Shown here in pieces: positions 23,883 to 36,100 of a stretch of DNA of 64,000 bases. The translations under genes were made by a program, and so were the position numbers. Positions within the stretch are counted from its first letter, which is position 1; every line of letters begins with the position of its first letter. The notes beneath the pieces are model-generated. The model did not search any database. It had not been told where the DNA came from and worked only from the letters and a program-made list of their open reading frames with translations. The DNA comes from Crotophaga sulcirostris (lineage: Eukaryota; Chordata; Aves; Cuculiformes; Crotophagidae): the NCBI GenBank assembly GCA_013397455.1, contig VYZB01000272.1, forward strand, positions 124,001 through 188,000, written 5' to 3'.

Positions 23883-24178
23883 GATCACAGAATGCCCTGA
23901 GTTGGAAGGGACCCACAAGAACCATTGAGTCCAACTCCTGTCCCTGCACAGGACACTGCCAGCATTCACACCATGGGGCTGAGGGCCTTGGCCAAAAGCT
24001 TCTGGAATATTGTCAAGCTTGGCACCGTGACTGCTTCCCAGGGGAGCTGTTCCAGTGCTCCACCACCCTCTGAGTGAAGAAGCTTTTCCTAATGTCCAGC
24101 CTAACCCTTCCCTGTCCCATTTTCCTGCCATTCCCTCGGGTCTTATCATTGGTCAGAAGAGGCCAATGAGAGAAGAGC

Positions 24179-24715
24179 TCAGAACCTGCTCCTCCTCCTC
24201 CCCTTGTCAGGAAGCTGTAGAGCACAATGAAGTCTCTCCTCAGTCTCCTCCAGGCTGGACAGACCAAGTGACTTGAGCCACTTCTCATACAATTTGCACT
24301 CTGATCCCTTCACCAACTCCATGCCCTCCTCTGAACATTCTCCAGTAGCTTTAGATCCTTTTTTATCCTGTGGTACCCAATGCTGCTTAAGGTGGGGCCG
24401 CCCCAGTGCGGAGCAGAGTGGGACAACCCCCTCCCTCTCCCAGCTGGCAATGCCATGCTGGATGCACCCCAGGACACGGTGGCCCCTCTTAGCTGCCAGG
24501 GCACTACTGGCTCTGCTCTCCAGCCTCTTGCTCCCCAGTCTGTAAGGAAATCCAACGTTGCTGTGTCCTAGGAGCAAAATCTGTCACTTGCTGTGGTTAA
24601 ACCTCATGTGTTTCGTGATTGCCCAGCTCTCCAGTTTGTCCAGATCCCTCTGCAGGGCCTCTCTGCCCTCAAGAGAGGGCTTCCTCCCCAATTTCATGTC
24701 ATCCGCAGACTTAGT
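24179..24715 (-). pseudogene. CR1 ORF2 reverse-transcriptase C-terminal fragment
   Basis: The minus-strand remnant begins with the second half of the FADDTKLGG motif (here 'ADDMKLG'), followed by [18 protein letters not shown] sequence and an in-frame stop near 24580. It then stays open (24577-24179, 132 codons) through 'LLGHSNVGFPYRLGSKRLES', 'GCIQHGIASWEREGVVPLCS' and 'ALGRPHL'. This is the thumb/C-terminal region of CR1 ORF2. It lacks the palm motifs A and B. Confidence 0.85.
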
Positions 24716-24990
24716 TAGTTGGTTCCTCAAGCAATCTGAAGTCTTCTTTCCTCATATGCAGAGTTGAGGGCTTGTTGTCGGTTTTCCTCCTATTACCATA
24801 GATTTTAACCTTGACTGCTTTGTGGTCGCAGTGACCAAGGCAGCTGCCAGTTCCCACTTCACCCATGAGACCTTCTCTGTTAGGTAGCAACAAATCGAGG
24901 ATTGCACCTTTCCTGGTTGGTTCCTTCAGCACCTGTGCCATGCAGTTACCATCCAGAGAGTTTAGGAATCTTCTGGACGCCCATGGACAG
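24711..24990 (-). pseudogene. CR1 ORF2 endonuclease C-terminal fragment
   Basis: This minus-strand frame (ATG-initiated part 24941-24711, 76 codons, homology extending upstream to about 24990) encodes the end of an APE-type endonuclease domain, the enzyme that nicks target DNA for CR1 insertion. Visible family features are 'MAQVLKEPTRKGAILDLLL' (the EPTR..LDL strand), 'GSCLGHCDHKAVKVKI' with the catalytic Asp-His pair of the SDH motif (the Ser here is Cys), and the following basic stretch. It ends in a stop soon after the deletion junction. It is only about the last third of the domain and is not functional. Confidence 0.85.
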
Positions 24991-25030
24991 TTATGTGATG
25001 TAGCCGTGTGCAGGATGAAAACACATTGAT

Positions 25031-25147
25031 GAGATTGGATGAGGCACTCGGTGTCATGGTTTAGATGATGAGTTGGTGTTAGTGTTGGGTTATAGGTTGG
25101 ACTCGATGATCTTAGAGGTCCTTTCCAACCTTGTAATACTGTGATAC
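25031..25147 (+). mobile_element. CR1 3' end (ATACTGTG-tail group)
   Basis: The last ~115 bases of a plus-strand CR1: 'gattggatgaggcactcggtgtcatggtttagatgatgag', 'gggttataggttggactcgatgatcttagaggtcctttcc', then about 1.5 octamer units. It faces the minus-strand CR1 at 23883-25000 across a ~30-base gap. Confidence 0.92.
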
Positions 25148-28120
25148 ATGCTTTTTAAGGAGGTTCCTGGTAGTGCTGTACAAATGCTGCTGCTGCTCCA
25201 GGGACACTTTGTCCTGTGTAGGGAGAGCAACCATCCAGCAGTCATGGTCACATTCCTTTCAGCACAGGTGTGTCCCAGCTCTGCCTAACAAAGTGGATGA
25301 TGCTCCATGGCCTGACAGGGCCCCGTCCCAGAGGGTTGGAGCTCGGTGAGTGAGCTGACAGAGGTTCTTGTTCACAAAATGGGCTTGAATTGCTAATTAT
25401 GGTAGCAGGAATGTGAAATACAGAATTCCTGTTTCTGTAGTGAAAGAGGAGACCACCGTGTTGAGTAAGCATTTGTCCCTTCAGAGCCAACTTCAGGAGG
25501 TGTAATGGATTTTCAGTTTTTTTCCTCGTTTCTTGGTATGTGCTTAAAATATTGAAATGTTGCATGTGGGAAAAAAATCAACTCCACAAAAAACACACAA
25601 TTGAAATATTAATTATTAGTGCTGTGAGTATTTTGAGTAATTTTTGTATTCGATTGGCTGTAATTAAATACTCAGTGAACACAAAATTGGGTCATATATT
25701 ATGTAAATAGGATGAGACATCCACTAGCTCTGGCAATAAATGCTTGGGAGTCCTTGAGGGTACAATTCATTATCGGACTTTTGGAGCCTAACCGGTTCTG
25801 TCTGACCCTGATTCCTTCTCCGCTAACGTGTCCACCTGAATGTGGAGAGGATAGTGAGGAGAGCACAGGGTGTGACCCGTGATGGCTCCTCCGCTGCCTC
25901 CGGCTGCGCCTGGTGGAGCCTCCCCTTGCTGGATATTCTCAACTGGTTTGGGATAAGGGCTGTGTGGGGGAAGCATTTCTCCTTGCCCCCGAGGACCTTT
26001 CTGCTCTGCTGTGGTCCAGATGTGTGACTTGAGTGCATCCTTCAGACGTGGACAGAATGAATTTAGGTATATTAAAAAAAATAAAATTAATGAATGCTTC
26101 TCCACTGGGCTGAGTGAGGCTCAGAGTGCTCAGCACTGCCTGGGATCGCGCCCTCGATTCTCTTAACATGGCACTTGATAACTTCTGGTTTAGCATTCAT
26201 AATTACAAATGCCAAACCTGATTTTGCTCTCTTTGAGGATGGTGGGAGCAGTAACAGGTCCATTATTATTAGTCAGAACAATTATGTAGCTCTTAAAGAA
26301 AGAGGAATGAGACTCAGGCTGTTGGATTCTGCTCTTGTGTGACAGGGATGTGCCCGCTGGGTTGCGTGCTGTGCAATGCTCCGTTTCATGGCAGCCTGGA
26401 GTCACTTCATCTATATGCCCTCCACTCATTGCAGTCTTTCTCCCCATCTCCAGAAGTGGCTTTCAAGAAACACCGCCATCATCGCCCATTCCTTTCTTCC
26501 CAGCTTTCCCAGTTCTTCATTTCTAAATCTGAATGCGAACCTCTGCATGTACAAGGCATCTGGAGGAGAACAATAGTGTGTTCAGAGGTGCTGTTGGCTG
26601 AGCGGAGAAGCAAGAAGGGAAAATTACGAGTAGTTCTCTTCCTAACCTTTCCTGATTCTCCACCACCCATTTGTTTACCATGCTACCCTGCTTTTTTCCA
26701 AGCAAAAGACACTGCAATTCAGAGCTGACTCAGGAATGATGCATCAAGTATTCTGTTTGAGTCCTTCAGGTATTGGTTTTCTAGTGCATCTGCAGTTCAG
26801 TACTGCCTATATTCTTCAGATGATTGAAGAAATAGTTTTTAGTCCATTATATTTTTAATTTTTAAGAGAGATAATGTCTTCCCTACCCTCCCTCCTTCTG
26901 CACCCCCAGCCCCACCCCAGTGTCTTTATTTTACAGCATTCCTTTCCTTAGCCCACAACAATTCCATGTAGATCTCTTGAGAAAAAGCAGGGTGGGTAGA
27001 TGTGAATCAGTACGAAGAGATCATCCGCATTGTTGGGAGCACAGGTGATCCATGGGGAGGTGCGATGGGAGCTGCCCTGCTACCAAACCTTTGCAGAGGG
27101 AATCAGAATGAATCTGTAAATGGGAAATCAATGAGCATCTCACTGTAAGAGAGGTGGTGTGTGATTTTATAGGCAGCTTTTCTCCTAAGTTACCATTTGG
27201 CAGAAGATCTGTGCCTACATGAGAGCTGATCTGTGCCCCTTGAATTAGTGTGGGTGGAGATGCAAGGCAAGGACTGCAGTGCTGGGGCTCTCGGCAGCTG
27301 AGCACCCGCGGGATGCGAGCTGGCAGCATCAGGTGCTTCTCACACCTCTTGTAGCTCTGAACTGCAGATTATACAGTTGCCTCCTTCAGTTTGCTTTGCC
27401 ATCGCTATGTCTGGGATTGGGATAGATAGTGTGTGCAGACCAATATTCAGAAGGAAAAAGCTCATTTATCTGGCTCAGCTGTGATAAACTGATGTGGAGG
27501 TGCAAGGCTGGTTGATGTATTGCAAAGGTGGGCGACTTTGAGGAGCTGCTGGGTGAGATCCTGGGGATGGGATATTAGTTACTGTTTGTGTTAGGTAGTA
27601 ACAGCTGCTGAAGAAAAAGTAGTTGGACTGAGGACCTGATATTTCGCTTTCAAACTTCCTTCTAGCTGGGAGGGTCGGGCTTGACTGCTTTTGCCTTTGC
27701 ACCATCAGGAGGCCTGGATGTGGCTCATCCAGCAGTGCCAGGCATGCTAAGTGGCTGGCAGACATTATAGGAAAGGGTGATGCTATTCATGCTGCAGTGG
27801 ATAAGGAGTTGGAAAGCACTGGTTTAACATTGCTTGAGGCTGAGAGGAAAATTCAAGGCATGGAAATAACGATCATTGGTCCTAATGCTGCTCTCGCTGC
27901 GAATGCCAAAGAGTAGGTTGTGAGGCATGCATATGTACAGCTGTTGGTCTGACAAATAATTGCAGATTGAGGATTGTCATCTTGGTGGGAGAATCCTGTG
28001 AGTATATTGACCAGGAGGCAGAGATCTGTGCGCGCGTGTCACAGGGTGTGGGGCAGTCTGCATGAATGCTGGTTGGAGTTTTTAAAGAAGTGCTTCAGAA
28101 TGCTGTAAGGGCATCAGATT
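25148..28120. other. Unique non-coding DNA
   Basis: No mobile element is recognised. An AT-rich block at 25.59-25.77 kb may be conserved. 26.33-26.70 kb is open in overlapping frames on both strands without recognisable domains. 26.88-26.93 kb is C-rich. Confidence 0.55.
25590..25770. promoter_or_regulatory. Candidate conserved non-coding element, AT-rich
   Basis: Unique AT-rich sequence with clustered ATTA/TAAT cores ('attaattatta', 'gtaattaaatactc') and no simple-repeat structure. This resembles homeodomain-rich enhancer DNA. The assignment is from texture only. Confidence 0.2.
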
Positions 28121-28882
28121 AAGGCACCCAGGTCAGGGCAACCCCAAGCACAAACACAAGCTGAGCAGAGAATGGATTGAGAACAGCCCTGAAGAGAAGA
28201 ATTTGAGGTGCTGGTGGATGAGATGCTTAATGTGAACCAGCAACATGCACTTGCAGTGCAGAAAGCCAGCTGTGTCCTGGGCTGCATCCAAAGCAGTGGG
28301 ACCAGCAGGGTGAGGGAGGAGATTCTGCCCCTCTGCTCTGCTCTGGTGAGACCCCACCTGGAGCCCTGTATCCAGTTCTGGAGATCTCAGCACAGGAAGG
28401 GCAGGGAACTGTTGGAGCAGGTCCAGAGGAAGCCCCAGAGATGATCCAAGGGCTAGAGCACCTCCTGTACGAGGACAGGCTGAGAGAGTTGGGGTTGTTC
28501 AACCTGGAGAAGAAAAGGGTGTGGGGAGACCTTAGAGCAGTCTCCCAGTACTGAAAGGGGCCCCAGGAAAGCTCGGGAGGGACTCTTGTTCAGGGAGTGC
28601 AGGGATAGGATGAGGGGGGAATAGTTTTCATCTGCAAGAGGGGAGATTGAGATGAGATCTTAGGGAGAAATGCTTTCTTGGGCCGATGGTGAGACCCTGG
28701 CCCAAGTTTCCCAGAGCAGTGGTGGCTGCTCCATCCCTGGAGGTGTTCAAGGCCAAGTTGGATGGGGCTTTGAGCCTCCTGATGCAGTGGGAGGTGTCCC
28801 TGCCCATGGCAGGGGGGTTGGAACTGGTTGGTCTTTAAGGTCCCTTCCAACCCAAGCCCTTCCATGAATCTATGATTCTTTG
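28121..28882 (+). mobile_element. CR1 3' end, ORF2 C-terminus plus full 3' UTR (ATTCTATG group)
   Basis: The plus-strand element starts at 'aaggcacccaggtcagggcaaccccaagca' (the equivalent of the HLGRGNP peptide region). It keeps a recognisable ORF2 C-terminus ('ccagctgtgtcctgggctgcatccaaagcagtggg'), then the full 3' UTR, and ends 'cccaagcccttccatgaatctatgattctttga'. Its sequence is very close to 19690-20289 and 11892-12690. ORF2 is frameshifted. Confidence 0.95.
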
Positions 28883-29896
28883 ATATTTGGGTCACTTTTG
28901 GGGGGCTGTGTCGTAGTGATGCTTCCCAGCTCCCTCCAGCCCCAAATGCTGTCAGTGCTGTCTCTGTGCTGTTGTTTGTTGGTACCTGTGTGGTGGCCAT
29001 GCATCAGGTGCTGTGCAGTGATGTGGTGCATGGGCTGCTCAGCCAGCTCCTCTCCTTGCAAGGGAGACACTTTGGGTTGAAGGAGTGTCCATGGCATTTT
29101 GCACCAGCTGTGTGGTGAGAACCTCACTGGTTTTTGTGGACACATGCTCGGCTGTGCGGGGAGCGGAACAACCTGGCATAGCAGCCTGGAGATGGGGAGG
29201 AGCGGAGGAGGAAAAGGAAACAAGCCAATTAACTCATCTCAAAAAGGACAAACTGGTTGTTGTCCCAAAATCACACAGCCACGTTGCTGATACTGCGTTT
29301 CATGGCAGTGGCGCTGTGTCCAGATGATGCATAGGAGGGGCAGTGACAAAGATCTGCTTGGAGAAATACAGTGCCAAAAGTATCCTGAGGGTCCATAGAG
29401 AACCATGGATATGGTGAGCATCTGCAAGGTGGGGTCTCACCAAACAGTGTGCCAAGGCTCTGTCACCCTGGGAAGACAGCTCTGTTGCCAGGGGAAGGAA
29501 TTCCAGCACAGGTGGTCACCCAGGCTGCTGAGGGGCCGAGCAGATGGTGTTTCACCAGGTAAATGTGAAGGGAGTTCAAGGACACACGGTGCACAGAGGT
29601 GCCCATCGTCCTGTGTCTGTGGGATGCCATGAGCTCCGTGGCAGGCATCTGCCAAGAGCCTGTAAGTTCAAAACATTCGCGGAGCCTGCAGGGGCTGAGT
29701 GTCCGGTCTCAGGTCGCTTTTGTGTTCAAACGGCTTTTGCAGGAGCAGAGGAGTTGACGGAACCCACCATGGGGCTCCCACCTCCCAGCCTGCATGGCGT
29801 TCTCTGCTTCAAACCTTTCACTTGCCAGCAGTTTCCTATCTTTCCACTGCATGTGACTTCTGGTTTAACTCTGCTTTTCTGTGCTGCACCACCAAC
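28883..29896. other. Unique non-coding DNA
   Basis: Moderately GC-rich. Several overlapping frames (such as 29544-29957 and 28870-29223) are open with no recognisable protein family. Confidence 0.5.
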
Positions 29897-30229
29897 TGCA
29901 GGAAACTACCTGAAAGGAGGTTGGAGCCAGCTGGGGTCGGTCCCTCCTCCCAACTAACAAGTGATAGGAAGAGAGGAAATGGCTTCAAGTTATGCCAAGT
30001 GAGGATTAGATTGGATATTAGGAAATATTGCTTCACCAACAGGGTTGTCAAGCACTGTAATGGCTGCCCTGGGCAGTGATGGAGTCACCATCCCTGGAGG
30101 GATTTAAAAGCTGTGTGGATGTAGTGCTTAGAGACATGGGTTAGTCTTGGAGTTGGCAGTTGGGTTTACAGTAGGACTTTTGATGATCTTGAAGGTCTCT
30201 TCCAACCTACAGGATTCTGTGATTCTATT
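29897..30229 (+). mobile_element. CR1 3' end, older subfamily
   Basis: The plus-strand CR1 end contains 'gaaactacctgaaaggaggttgg', 'aggaaatggcttcaagttatgcc', 'ttagattggatattaggaaatattgcttcacc', 'gtcaccatccctggaggga' and an ending 'aaggtctcttccaacctacaggattctgtgattct'. Related to 58682-58967 and to the end of 61010-62609. Confidence 0.92.
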
Positions 30230-31384
30230 TCTGTGTGCTGCTTAAAATGCAGATCTTTTCGATTCCCTGTGAGGTTGTGTGGGAAATGCCTGTGCTCTGT
30301 TGTGTTGCACATGCTCTTCACACATTTACAAGTGAGCCGCACACTGGGACAGAACTAGGTCGCAGGCAGACTCTTTACTGGACAGATGTTTAATTTCCCT
30401 AATTCAGTCTCTATATTAGGCAACATAATTGTGATTTTAAGGGTAGCTATATCTTGCTGACCACAGCTGATTTTTGTTGTGGGTCCATCAGAAAGTTGGA
30501 TTTTAGAAGCACAAAATGAGAGTTTTCTGTACATGGGAGAAAGCAGGATATTCTATCTTTGCCTCTCAGTGGGAGGTCACAGCCTTTTGTGCTGGCAGCT
30601 CTGAAACCAGCCCGAACTGGGGTGATTAGCTCCCGTTTCTAATGAGTACACAAAGCTGATTGTGAAGGAGCCAGTGGGCTCATTGTGCAGCCTTGGCCTG
30701 CGTTTAATCCTTCATGAGAGCTCCCCTGTTGCACAGGGACAGTGGTTGGAGTCCAGGTTACGCTCGGCTTGGCATTCAGTCTCCTTACACCAGCGAGGCT
30801 GCTGATCAATGAGATCGGAATCCAGTTGCTGCTAGAAGCACCATCTCTTCAACTGTGCCACTCACTTTCTGCTGCGTTTTTATGAGAGCTGAAGCCCTTA
30901 AGTGGGAAACACTTTGTCTTCCTAATGCAAGAATAAACAGTGTCTCCTCTTGGCAAAAGACGTCCCGAGTACAGTGTAACACAGGAGAGAACTTAAAAGT
31001 CCATCAAGAGATATTATGGTAATTTTGCAAGAACAACCACCTTGCTTTTAGTGAGAATTATCTAAATATGAAGATAAAAGGAAGAAGAGAGGGAGCTTGA
31101 CGTGTGGAGAGACACATGAAGGGTTTAGGGAGAGGCTTTCTGTGACACACAGAGATATTAGCAGTTGAGTTTTCTGGCAAGCAGCTTAACAGCAAGGAGA
31201 GTTTCTCTCCTGTCTGGTTTTCACTTTAACAAGCAGGTCTTGTTAAATCAGTTTTGGGGTGCATCAGACATCAGTAAATGACAAAGAGGAGACTTCATCT
31301 GCACTTGTTTTCTTTTTTTGAATATTGTGAATGCTGAGTAATTCACCCCTCTCAGCAATCTGGGGAACTACAAAATTATAGTTG

Positions 31385-31432
31385 AACAAACTTCCCTGCG
31401 TTGCAGTTGAGGAACTGAGGCACAGAAAGATA
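31385..31432 (-). repeat. Possible ancient MIR-like SINE fragment
   Basis: The phrase 'gttgaggaactgaggcacag' followed by 'aaagataaa' resembles the most conserved part of MIR-type SINEs (gatgaggaaactgaggcacagagaggtta), in the antisense orientation of the usual consensus. MIR relatives are known from amniotes but are rare and decayed in birds. The match is under 50 bases, so chance or another old repeat is possible. Confidence 0.3.
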
Positions 31433-31638
31433 AAACCAAAACTTTTTGGAGCATCGGTGTTCGGGCACCCACATGTTATGGGGAGGAATGGTTTCAGAAG
31501 CACTGAGTGCCCCTCTGGAAGCCGTGCAGCTGCAGTACCTCACCTGGAGTCAGAAATGGGAATGCCACAGATCGTGACTCACTCTCGGAAATTTTGGCTG
31601 GCTGTGGCTTTTGAAAGCCAGTCCGCTTTGTGCCTTTA

Positions 31639-31659
31639 AACTCATGCGAAGCATGAGTT
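31639..31659. repeat. Perfect 9-bp hairpin
   Basis: AACTCATGC and its exact reverse complement GCATGAGTT are separated by GAA. No T-run follows on either side. The function is unknown. Confidence 0.75.
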
Positions 31660-32346
31660 GCTCAGTTCTCGTCCCCGTCCATTCTTCTTGCTGCCTGTAA
31701 CCCCTTGAAATATTCATTCCACCTTTTATTCATCAGTGCTGTTTAATACCTCAGGCATAACGGTGATCCAAAATGTCTGTATTCTGTTACAGTCTTTGTT
31801 TTGGGATTATCCAGAAGGCTGACACTGGGCTGGAACTTTGTGAGTGTATATTCCCATTGTAACCAGTGCACCAGGTGAATTTGTTTAAAAAATCATGAAG
31901 TAGCCTCCCTAAAATCTGGTGCGATACTTCTCACACTATTAACTGAGTGTGCTTTTTATTTCTCACCTGGTTTCTGAGCCTTTGGGATGAACACTCATTG
32001 CTTTTCCAATCTTTTATTTGCAGCTACCAGAGCTGGAAATCTAGCTTGGAGGGGGAAGAAAGTGTTCTTTAATCCAGCCCAAGGAATTTGTGAACATAAG
32101 CGTTAAGATGAATGCTACAAAACTATGGTAAATGCCACCGGAACTACCATTGCTGCTGAACTGAGCAAGAGTTCAGCTGTTGTCTGTGCTTGTCCAACAT
32201 TGTGCCTTGGGTTGGCCATGAAAATGCAGCACCACAGAACCATGCAGGTGATCCCTGATCCCAAGTCTGTGGGAGCTTTTCTGTCCTGAGGAACCTGAAA
32301 CCCAAGCTGAAGTGACAGTCCAAGGACTGCCAGGTTGGACAGTGTG

Positions 32347-32462
32347 GAATCACAGACCCATTGAGGTTGGAAAACACCTTTTAAGATCATTGAATCCAAG
32401 TGTAAACTTCATACTACCAACTCCATCACTAAACCGTGTCCCTAAGAACCGCGTCTGCAGTG
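32347..32462 (-). mobile_element. Old CR1 3' end fragment
   Basis: On the minus strand this is the last ~115 bases of a CR1: counterparts of 'actaaaccgtgtccctaag', 'ttgaatccaagtgtaaac' and 'gaggttggaaaacaccttttaagatcatt' up to 'aatcacagacc'. It is clearly diverged. The same ending type is seen at 48181-48243. Confidence 0.8.
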
Positions 32463-32671
32463 CCAGTGGGCAAACAAGGTGTTGGGAAGCAGAGATTTAC
32501 TGGATTTCAGTTATTTTTTTAAGCTGGCCATTTCAAGCGGTGGGTGCATCTGAGAATGCAACAGCTTGTCTGAGCCAACAATGAAACGAATCACGGTGGA
32601 GACAGCCCATCTTCTGAACTGGAAAAGGTCCTTTTTTGGAGGGTGAGGCTTTGGGGTTCCCAAGTTGATCG

Positions 32672-33115
32672 ATCATAGAATCATGGAATGATTTGGGTTG
32701 GAAAAGGGCCTCAAAGCCCCTCCGTGAGCAGGGGCACCTCCCAGTGGATCAGGGGGCTCAAAGCCCCATCCAACCTGACCTTGAACACCTTCAGGGATGG
32801 GGCAGCCACCACTTCTCTGTGCAACCTGGGCCAGGACCTCCCCACCCTCACAGGAAAACATTTCACCCGAAGGTCTCATCTCAATCTCCCCTCTTGCAAC
32901 TGAAAACCATTTCCCCTCATCCTGTCCCTGCACTCCCTGATCAAGACTGGCTTCCCAGCTTTCCTGGAGCCCCTTTCAGTACTGGGAGGCGGCTCTAAGG
33001 TCTCCCCACACCCTTCTTTTCTCCAGGCTGAACAGCCCCAGCTCTCTCAACCTGTCCCTGCATGGGAGGTGCTCCAGCCTTTGGATCATCTTTGTGGCCT
33101 CCTATGGACTATGTC
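32672..33115 (-). mobile_element. CR1 3' UTR (ATTCTATG group)
   Basis: The minus-strand copy spans from the ORF2 end (near 33115, antisense of 'aggccacaaagatgatccaaaggctgg') through the full 3' UTR to 'ccaacccaaatcattccatgattctatgat' at 32672. It has a short internal deletion or substitution around 32720-32745 compared with the other group A copies. Plus-strand frames within it are antisense shadows. Confidence 0.95.
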
Positions 33116-36100
33116 TATGTAAACACCTGATTTTGATTCCCTATTGGTGACCTTTCCTCTGTAGGCTGAGCCTCCGTGCTGTCCAGGTGGAGCTATTGCA
33201 GAGTTTTCAAAACAAGACTGAGCTCCAAGCACAGCAAGGAGTTCTAACAGGTGCAAAGTGTGGCTACCTGCCTGATGGTGGCCGTAGCTGCGGGGAATCT
33301 GTTGGACTCGATTGTCAGTGGTTCACACGTACTGCCACAAACAACAACAAAAAATTAAAAACCCAACCAGCACCAACAAAGCCCAGTCCAACCCCTGTGA
33401 CTGTTACTTGAAGCTGCTGCTCTCATCTTGGAGATGATGGTTACCCTTCCACAAGGACAGGGTTTGTCTGTGATGGTTGCAAGGTGATTGTTGCACACGG
33501 AATAACCACCAGCTTTAACCCACTGGGTTTTCAGTGGATGAAATCTGGACTTTGCAATTGCTTCAGCTAGGAGAAGGCTGGGTGACCTTTCAGGCGCAGC
33601 TGATCTCTGGCCTTTAAAGTGAGGGTATCTTATTTGTATTTTTCTGTTTTGTACAAATACCACAGTATGAATTAAGGATAAATACCCTGCAGTGTGTGAC
33701 CGAGCCTGTTTAATAATTGAAACAAATGCCCCCAAATGATTCTGCGACATCTTTTTCTGCGAGCGTGTTGAACTCAAGCACTTTGCAGGGAACATTATTT
33801 TGTGGAGAGAGGACATTGATCTTCTTTGGCAGAAAATAAATGGATGTTTGTGTTATGATGCCGATTCGAGCACTTCCTTCTCTGTGTCTGCAGGATGCTT
33901 GGCCCTACAATCAGATCTGCTCTGACTGATACATTTTAAGCAGGATGCTCCTGACTCTTTCACAACTTCCAAGTGTCAATGTGTTAATGTTTTGCCCAGC
34001 ACATTATTTCTAAGAGGCTGAACTTTCATTGTGTTTTCGCAGTTTGGGTTTATGTTTAACTTGGGGCTTTCAGAGTTCTTTAATTCTTCATCTTTTTTTT
34101 TGCCACCCTGGTGGCCTCACAACTGCCCGAAGATTGCAAAGGAAAAGGCAAACACCTAGCCTCACCAGCTTTATTTTCTAAAGCTATTCCTTGCTCTCCC
34201 CAGCCTCTCAGCCCCCAAATCTGAGCCCCAGGGGAAATCGGAAGTCACTTCCGCAGCACTGTCAGCTCCTGTGCTTTCAGAGTTGCCTAATGATGTTGAG
34301 CCCTCTATGAGTCTTTCACACTTGTCTACTTTCATCTCGCCCTGCAAGACAAGTCCTGGCTGTGCGGAGGGAGGGATGAAAGTCCTGCTACGGTAGAGAT
34401 CTGCAAAACACATGCACTGGGTGTGAAGGAAATGTGGGATCAGATGCAAATCCTACGTGTAGCAGAGCTGGTTTGGTTTGGTTTTTTCTCCTGCAGTTTA
34501 ATGTGATTTTTGTCTTGCTGCATAGGAAATCAAATCAGGGTTTGGAGGGACACAAGGAGGGATAAGAGAGGAGAATTATGCTGAGTGTTTCCCATCTGCC
34601 TGATGTTATGTAGGTGGGAGTAAATAGCAGGATTTCACCATGGAGGGAAGAGAATTAGTGCTGAAATTGAGTGCATGGGTGACTGCAAGCCTAATGGTTC
34701 AGAGAGTGACCCTCTCTGCTGTTTTTAACCAATTATGAGACCACTTGTCCTAAGGACATTTTGTGCTTGGAGTCTCTGTAGAAAAATACCAGGATTGCCT
34801 TACCAGATTAATATAGTGTTCTCTGTAACCATGGTATGCAAGCCACTGTGTCCCCAGTGCTTTTCCTCACTGAAGGTGGATAAGAAATGCTGTCAGGGTG
34901 GATTTGGGGAGCAACTGGGATGCTGCATTACTGGACTGCCCGGACTTCGTAGCATGCAGTCATCCCTTTGTTCTTCATGTTTGCTTTCCAGCTTAATCCG
35001 TGAGCGGTTTCCTCTGCTTCTGTGTTCTGGTGAGTGAGAGAGGAGCAGAGAAACAGGCTGAACTCACGTGGGAATGGAATTCCTCAGTTCCTCCCCTCTG
35101 TGCAGATAGAGCTTGCAACATCACCTGTAGGTGCTACAAACACCCAAAGTCCTGTGGAGACCGGGCTCGCTTGCTCTTTTACCATTAGATGGATTTACAC
35201 AGCAGTGGAATGGAGATCAGGTTTATGTTGTGTGTGTAAACAGTGTGGCTGCCTCTTTTCTAACTATTACCCATTGGTTTTTTTGCTCTTTGTGGCTATT
35301 TACTCACTAATTTTGTGCAAAGCTCTGCTGTTGGGGTACCAGAGCAACACCCAAAGACACGTAGATGAGTGCTAAGCATCCGTTTCTCTGCAAGAGCAAC
35401 CATAAGTAGGTAGATAGGACACATTGATGGAGATCCCTCCCGTGCATGGGACACAGATGGTGGGTGTACATGCAGTGAGCGACGGTCCCCACTCCTGAGG
35501 AGCCACTACCGGGTGACGGGGGTGGAAAGAAACGGGATGGGAAGACAGAACAAAGAGGGTATTGTACATTTTATGAAAGGGTTTGCTGCTTTACCCTCAC
35601 TTTCCCAGCTCTAAACAGATTGAGGTCTTTTTTTAGTTATAATTTGTTTGTAGTGGGGTCCCCATCAGACACCCGAATACTCAGGGCTCTGCTGAATTTT
35701 ACCCTTTCTCTGTACACATGTGGCCGCAGCACACCACATCCTCAGGCGTTGGTTTTTGGAGGCTATTTTGCCAGCAAAAGCTGATGTCAGACCTCTGGTT
35801 GGTTAAAAACCAAATTCAAGTAGCCCATTGTGAGGAACTTGAGAAAGTGCCGTTGCCAGCCAGGTTCCCAGTGAATGCTGGCCCTTGCCCAGCAGTCAGA
35901 TGGGTGATTTACACTGTACTTTTCCCCAGTGCTGTGCAGCAGGACAGAACTGTGGGGTGGGATTTTGTTTATTTTTTAAAAAAAACTCTTTTACTTCTTT
36001 ATTGTTTTTTTGAGCCTTCTTCGTGTTTTGCCAAATGAGCAGCATTAAAAATGATGTTCTCTGGCTATAGATTTGAAGGTTGTGATAGTGAATGGGAACT

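Larger units (their letters stand above)
23883..25000 (-). mobile_element. CR1 with large internal deletion (CCTGAGTTGG group)
   Basis: Read on the minus strand, this element starts in the C-terminal part of the ORF2 endonuclease (25000 down to about 24720). It then jumps directly to the 'ADDMKLG' end of the reverse transcriptase, continues through the ORF2 C-terminus (24715-24180), and finishes with the 3' UTR ending 'gttggaagg' reversed at 23883. Most of the reverse transcriptase, on the order of a kilobase in a full CR1, is missing at the junction near 24715-24722. One internally deleted insertion is the simplest reading. Two same-strand insertions side by side is the alternative. A plus-strand CR1 tail lies only about 30 bases beyond 25000. 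Confidence 0.88.
30230..32346. other. Unique non-coding DNA
   Basis: Contains a possible MIR-like SINE fragment (31385-31432) and a perfect short hairpin (31639-31659), listed separately. 30.61-30.72 kb has enhancer-like texture ('ggtgattagctcccgtttctaatgag') but no firm signal. Confidence 0.5.

Noticed and set aside
28028..28040. Short CG-rich run as a CpG island
   Set aside because: It is only about a dozen bases. No broader CpG-dense region is visible in the window.
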